NCBI GenBank assembly: GCA_947629865.1
Contig: CANRFJ010000002.1
Coordinates: forward strand, 1-64,000
DNA: 64,000 nt
Direction: 5' to 3'
Origin: an uncultured Lachnospiraceae bacterium
Lineage (GTDB): Bacteria; Bacillota; Clostridia; Lachnospirales; Lachnospiraceae
How positions within the stretch are numbered: the first letter of the stretch is position 1; each line of letters begins with the position of its first letter. Positions 62,001 to 64,000 of this stretch are shown here, in pieces. Below the pieces are notes generated by a model, which made no database searches, was not told where the DNA came from, and saw nothing but the letters and a program-made list of their open reading frames with translations. Made by a program: the position numbers and the translations under genes.

Positions 62001-62541
62001 GGACGGGGAGGCGCCAGCGGTAAAGGATCAGGAGATGGCTGTGATCGGCGGAATGATCACCGGCAAGACGGTGAAGATTACACGCACCAACAACCCGATG
62101 GCTTTTATTACCATAGAGGATCTCTACGGCACGACGGAGGTGATTGTCTTTCCGAGGGATTATGAGAAATACCGCAATATTCTTGAGGAAGACCGCAAGG
62201 TGTTTGTCCGGGGGCGCGCGACAGTGGAGGAGGACAAACCGGCCAAACTCATCTGCTCCCGCATTATCCCCTTTGACGAGATGGACAGGGAGCTGTGGAT
62301 CCAGTGCGGGACAAAGGAGGAATATATGGAAAAGGAGCCGTGGCTCTTTCAGACGCTGGCCGCCTATGACGGGCGGGACGGAGTGAATATATTCCTGTCG
62401 AAAGTCCGCGCCCGAAAGAGACTTCCGGGCAGCCACTCGACACATGTGTGCCGGGAACTGCTGGATAAACTCTACAGGGAATTTGGGGAGGAAAATGTAA
62501 AAGTCGTGGAAAAGAGTATTGAAAAAAGCGAACAGTCATAG
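59071..62541 (+). CDS. dnaE: DNA polymerase III alpha subunit, DnaE type
   Basis: The 1156-residue replicative polymerase subunit opens with a PHP domain (HLHVHTEYSLLDGSSKI). Palm catalytic Asp residues lie in GPGRGSAAGSLVAY and PDIDVDFCYERR near 401. Thumb and finger motifs (AFNKSHAAAYAVVSYQTAYLK) and a C-terminal OB domain near 1000 (MITGKTVKITRTNNPMAFITIED) follow. GGAGG gives the start at 59071. A longer frame back to 58996 is not family-like. It lies with whiA-crh and pfkA, an order common in Lachnospiraceae as I recall. Confidence 0.96.
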   Translation: MGLNFTHLHVHTEYSLLDGSSKIGEIVNRAKELGMDSLAITDHGVMYGVIDFYRAARNAGIKPVIGCEVYVAPGSRFDREQGNGNEERYHHMVLLAENNTGYANLMKIVSRGFTEGFYYRPRVDYEVLREFHEGIIALSACLAGAVPSLLRRGLYEEARAEALKLRELFGEGNFFLELQDHGIPDQQTVNQGLLRLNQETGIELVATNDVHYIYDTDAEAHDILLCIQTGKKVTDENRMRYEGGQYYLKSPEEMAELFPYAQEALENTHKIASRCHVEIEFGDYKLPRFDVPEGYTSESYLRHLCEEGLVRRYGDEAEKLRERLNYELDTIITMGFVDYFLIVWDFIKYAKDNGIPVGPGRGSAAGSLVAYTLNITDVIDPIRYNLLFERFLNPERVTMPDIDVDFCYERRQEVIDYVTEKYGEKRVVQIVTFGTMSARMVIRDVGRVLDMPYAYVDSVAKAVPMELGITITKALQMNPELKQMYEGDEQTKKLIDMSLRLEGLPRHTSIHAAGIVISPEEVDEFVPLSRAADGTITTQYTMVTLEELGLLKMDFLGLRTLTVIKDAVNGAFDINNIDYEDKAVYDMISAGHTEGVFQLESAGMKNFMKELKPRCMEDIIAGISLYRPGPMDFIPKYIQGKNSGDSIRYDCPELEPILSPTYGCIVYQEQVMQIVRDLAGYSYGRSDLVRRAMSKKKASVMEKEKNNFIYGNEEEGVEGCIKRGIPEEVARKIYDDMTDFAKYAFNKSHAAAYAVVSYQTAYLKCHYPVEFMAALMTSFMENTGKITEYIMNCRQIGIEIAPPDINEGEYRFTPDGNRIHYGLAAIKGVGKPVIDEIVAERQEGGPYKSLRDFCLRVSPKAINKRTLESFIKAGALDSLPGTRKQKMSIYVSIIDGVNQERKNTIKGQMSLFDFTAPEERKKLDEGLPDVGEYDKEMILSFEKEVLGVYISGHPLEEYVGMLERNITRTTADFASGEDGEAPAVKDQEMAVIGGMITGKTVKITRTNNPMAFITIEDLYGTTEVIVFPRDYEKYRNILEEDRKVFVRGRATVEEDKPAKLICSRIIPFDEMDRELWIQCGTKEEYMEKEPWLFQTLAAYDGRDGVNIFLSKVRARKRLPGSHSTHVCRELLDKLYREFGEENVKVVEKSIEKSEQS

Positions 62542-62630
62542 TAAAATAACCAGTGTATGCGGTGGAAGTCTGAATGGGAAATATGGATATGGATAAAGAT
62601 ATATTTTAATGAGCATTGGAGGAAGGAAAT

Positions 62631-63605
62631 ATGACGAAGCAAGTGAAGACAATTGGTGTGCTGACAAGCGGTGGCGACGCGCCGGGCATGAATGCGGCGA
62701 TCCGGGCGGTGGTGCGCGCCGGTCTTGCCAGCGGTCTGCAGGTAAAGGGAATCCGGCGCGGTTATGCCGGACTTCTCGAGGAAGATATTATGGATATGGA
62801 TACCATGAGCGTCACGGACATTGTCCAGAGGGGGGGCACAATTTTGTTTACTTCCCGCTGCAAGGAGATGCGCACGCCGGAGGGACAGAAGAAGGCGGCG
62901 GATATATGCCGCAAGCACGGCATAGACGGAATCGTCGTGATCGGCGGAGACGGCTCGTTCCGCGGTGCGCAGAAACTGTCTGAAAATGGAATCAATACCA
63001 TTGGAGTGCCGGGTACGATTGATCTGGATATTGCCTGCACGGAATACACGATTGGTTTTGACACTGCATGTAACACGGCTATGGAGGCCATTGACAAGGT
63101 GCGCGACACCTCTGCCTCCCACGAGCGGTGCAGCATCATTGAGGTAATGGGGCGGACGGCCGGACACATTGCCCTCTGGTGCGGTATTTCCAACGGCTCG
63201 GAATACGTGCTGATTCCGGAGCGCTATGACAACGACGAGCAGAAGATCATTGAGAAAATCCTTTCCAAGAGGAGAATCGGAAAGAAGCACCATATTATTG
63301 TAAATGCCGAGGGAATCGGCGATTCTCACGGACTGGCCAAGCGGATTGAGGAGGCGACGGGAATCGAAACCCGCGCCACGGTAATCGGTCATATCCAGCG
63401 CGGCGGCAATCCTACATGCCGCGACCGCGTATACGCCTCTGCCATGGGAGCCCTGGCAGTCGATCTTCTGATTGCCGGCAAGACAAACCGTGTCGTCGCC
63501 TATAAAGATGGGGCGTTCTGTGATTTTGACATTGACGAGGCTCTCTCCATGACAAAGGACATTGACGAGCACCTGTTCAGCATGACGCGCAGGCTCTCGC
63601 GCTAG
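62631..63605 (+). CDS. pfkA: ATP-dependent 6-phosphofructokinase
   Basis: It catalyses the committed step of glycolysis. The 324-residue protein has TSGGDAPGMNAAIR, IGGDGSFRGA with the Gly that marks ATP use over pyrophosphate, TIDLDIA with the catalytic Asp pair (the usual Asn between is Leu), MGRTAGHIAL and GHIQRGGNPTCRDR. GGAGG sets the start. It follows dnaE by 89 bp. Confidence 0.95.
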   Translation: MTKQVKTIGVLTSGGDAPGMNAAIRAVVRAGLASGLQVKGIRRGYAGLLEEDIMDMDTMSVTDIVQRGGTILFTSRCKEMRTPEGQKKAADICRKHGIDGIVVIGGDGSFRGAQKLSENGINTIGVPGTIDLDIACTEYTIGFDTACNTAMEAIDKVRDTSASHERCSIIEVMGRTAGHIALWCGISNGSEYVLIPERYDNDEQKIIEKILSKRRIGKKHHIIVNAEGIGDSHGLAKRIEEATGIETRATVIGHIQRGGNPTCRDRVYASAMGALAVDLLIAGKTNRVVAYKDGAFCDFDIDEALSMTKDIDEHLFSMTRRLSR

Positions 63606-63611
63606 GAGAGG

Positions 63612-64000
63612 TCATTCCTTATCATTATTTTTTGCGGATTCCTCCGCAGGCGGGAGAAAGCTCGCCCTCATAACAGCATTATCGCCAAATTTTTTTCGGA
63701 GACCGTCCAGCGCGGTCTCCAATTTGCTTTGTCGGAGATATTTGTCCTGATCCAGCAGATTTAACTGCCGCATGGATTCCTTTGTGATTTTGGAGGTGGA
63801 TACCCCAATCAGGCGGATAGGGGAGCCGTCCCAGTATTCGTCGAACAGGCGGCAGGCGTTGTCATAGAGCTCGCCGGTCACGTTGGTGGGGGAGGTCAGG
63901 GTGCACTGGTGGCTCCCTCTGGTAAAATCGGCGGCCTTGACGGACACGGCCACCACGCCGGCCATGACGTGGTCGGCCCGGAGGCGGCGGCCCACCGATT
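63612..64000 (-). CDS. Y-family DNA polymerase (DinB/UmuC-like), C-terminal part
   Basis: Only the last 129 or so residues are in the window. The frame is open to the right edge. The little-finger domain reads S-VGRRLRADH, GVVAVSVKAADFTRGSHQCTL and LFDEYWDGSPIRLIGVSTSKIT, then a charged tail. Length and motifs fit a UmuC/DinB translesion polymerase, and the exact subfamily cannot be fixed. It is convergent with pfkA, 6 bp apart. Confidence 0.85.
   Translation of the reverse strand, partial: SVGRRLRADHVMAGVVAVSVKAADFTRGSHQCTLTSPTNVTGELYDNACRLFDEYWDGSPIRLIGVSTSKITKESMRQLNLLDQDKYLRQSKLETALDGLRKKFGDNAVMRASFLPPAEESAKNNDKE

Overview
This 64 kb window comes from a low- to mid-GC, spore-forming anaerobe of the Firmicutes, most probably a gut Lachnospiraceae (Clostridia). 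This is inferred from gene content and order, not from a marker-gene search. Supporting signs are cotJABC spore-coat genes, a SigH-type sigma factor, a rubrerythrin/PerR pair, pyruvate formate-lyase, a fused SecDF, a bifidogenic-type xylan locus with lysine-rich Ig-like surface proteins, DUF5716/DUF5717 genes, and the order hprK-ROK-murB-rapZ-whiA-crh-dnaE-pfkA. Start codons (ATG, some TTG) sit behind strong AGGAGG-type ribosome binding sites.

Layout. 1-2.6 kb: a five-tRNA operon (Pro, Gly, Arg, His, Gln), class II fructose-bisphosphate aldolase, a tiny Ser/Asn/Lys-rich protein and a rhodanese. 2.7-5.4 kb: an overlapping housekeeping operon (RlmL-like methyltransferase, RdgB, YfcE-like phosphodiesterase) running into a convergent small exporter. 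5.5-12.7 kb: a lysine-rich Ig-like secreted protein, tRNA-Val/Met, ispF, an Eis-like acetyltransferase, a P-type ATPase, tRNA-Thr, and a reverse-strand mrnC-rlmB-sigH run. 12.9-20.2 kb: a surface xylan locus with two non-catalytic Ig/carbohydrate-binding-like proteins and a GH10 xylanase. The last two share an almost identical lysine-rich domain. 20.2-28.4 kb: a CobD-like aminotransferase diverging from a four-gene operon of little-studied proteins. These are a giant Ig/helical-repeat protein (DUF5717), an Hsp70/actin-like ATPase (DUF5716), a TPR-like protein and a coiled-coil membrane protein. I think this is the best candidate for an undescribed system. thiE follows.

29-35.5 kb: a PHP phosphatase, a TIGR04086 membrane protein and an O-antigen-ligase-like protein. 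Then comes a small accessory patch with a Zn-type macro domain protein, a relic-like spacer, an AT-rich acetyltransferase and a 5'-truncated DUF4143 ATPase. 35.5-44.6 kb: clpB under a CIRCE operator, cotJABC, perR-rubrerythrin, secDF and a MATE exporter. 44.6-52.9 kb: pflB-pflA behind a leader with a terminator-like hairpin, a DUF6273 protein, greA, yqeY, a secreted Ig/propeller protein carrying a PDZ domain, and thiamine pyrophosphokinase with Mrp. 53.7-64 kb: a repeat- and palindrome-rich divergent control region, then hprK, ROK glucokinase, murB, rapZ, whiA, a His-less Crh-like protein, dnaE, pfkA and the tail of a Y-family DNA polymerase.

How the genes fit together: glucokinase, PfkA, aldolase and PFL cover sugar fermentation. 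HprK and the Crh-like protein supply carbon catabolite signalling. The GH10 locus supplies xylan breakdown at the cell surface. PerR/rubrerythrin, ClpB and the spore-coat genes deal with oxygen, heat and dormancy. No CRISPR array, rRNA operon, intact insertion sequence or prophage was seen.
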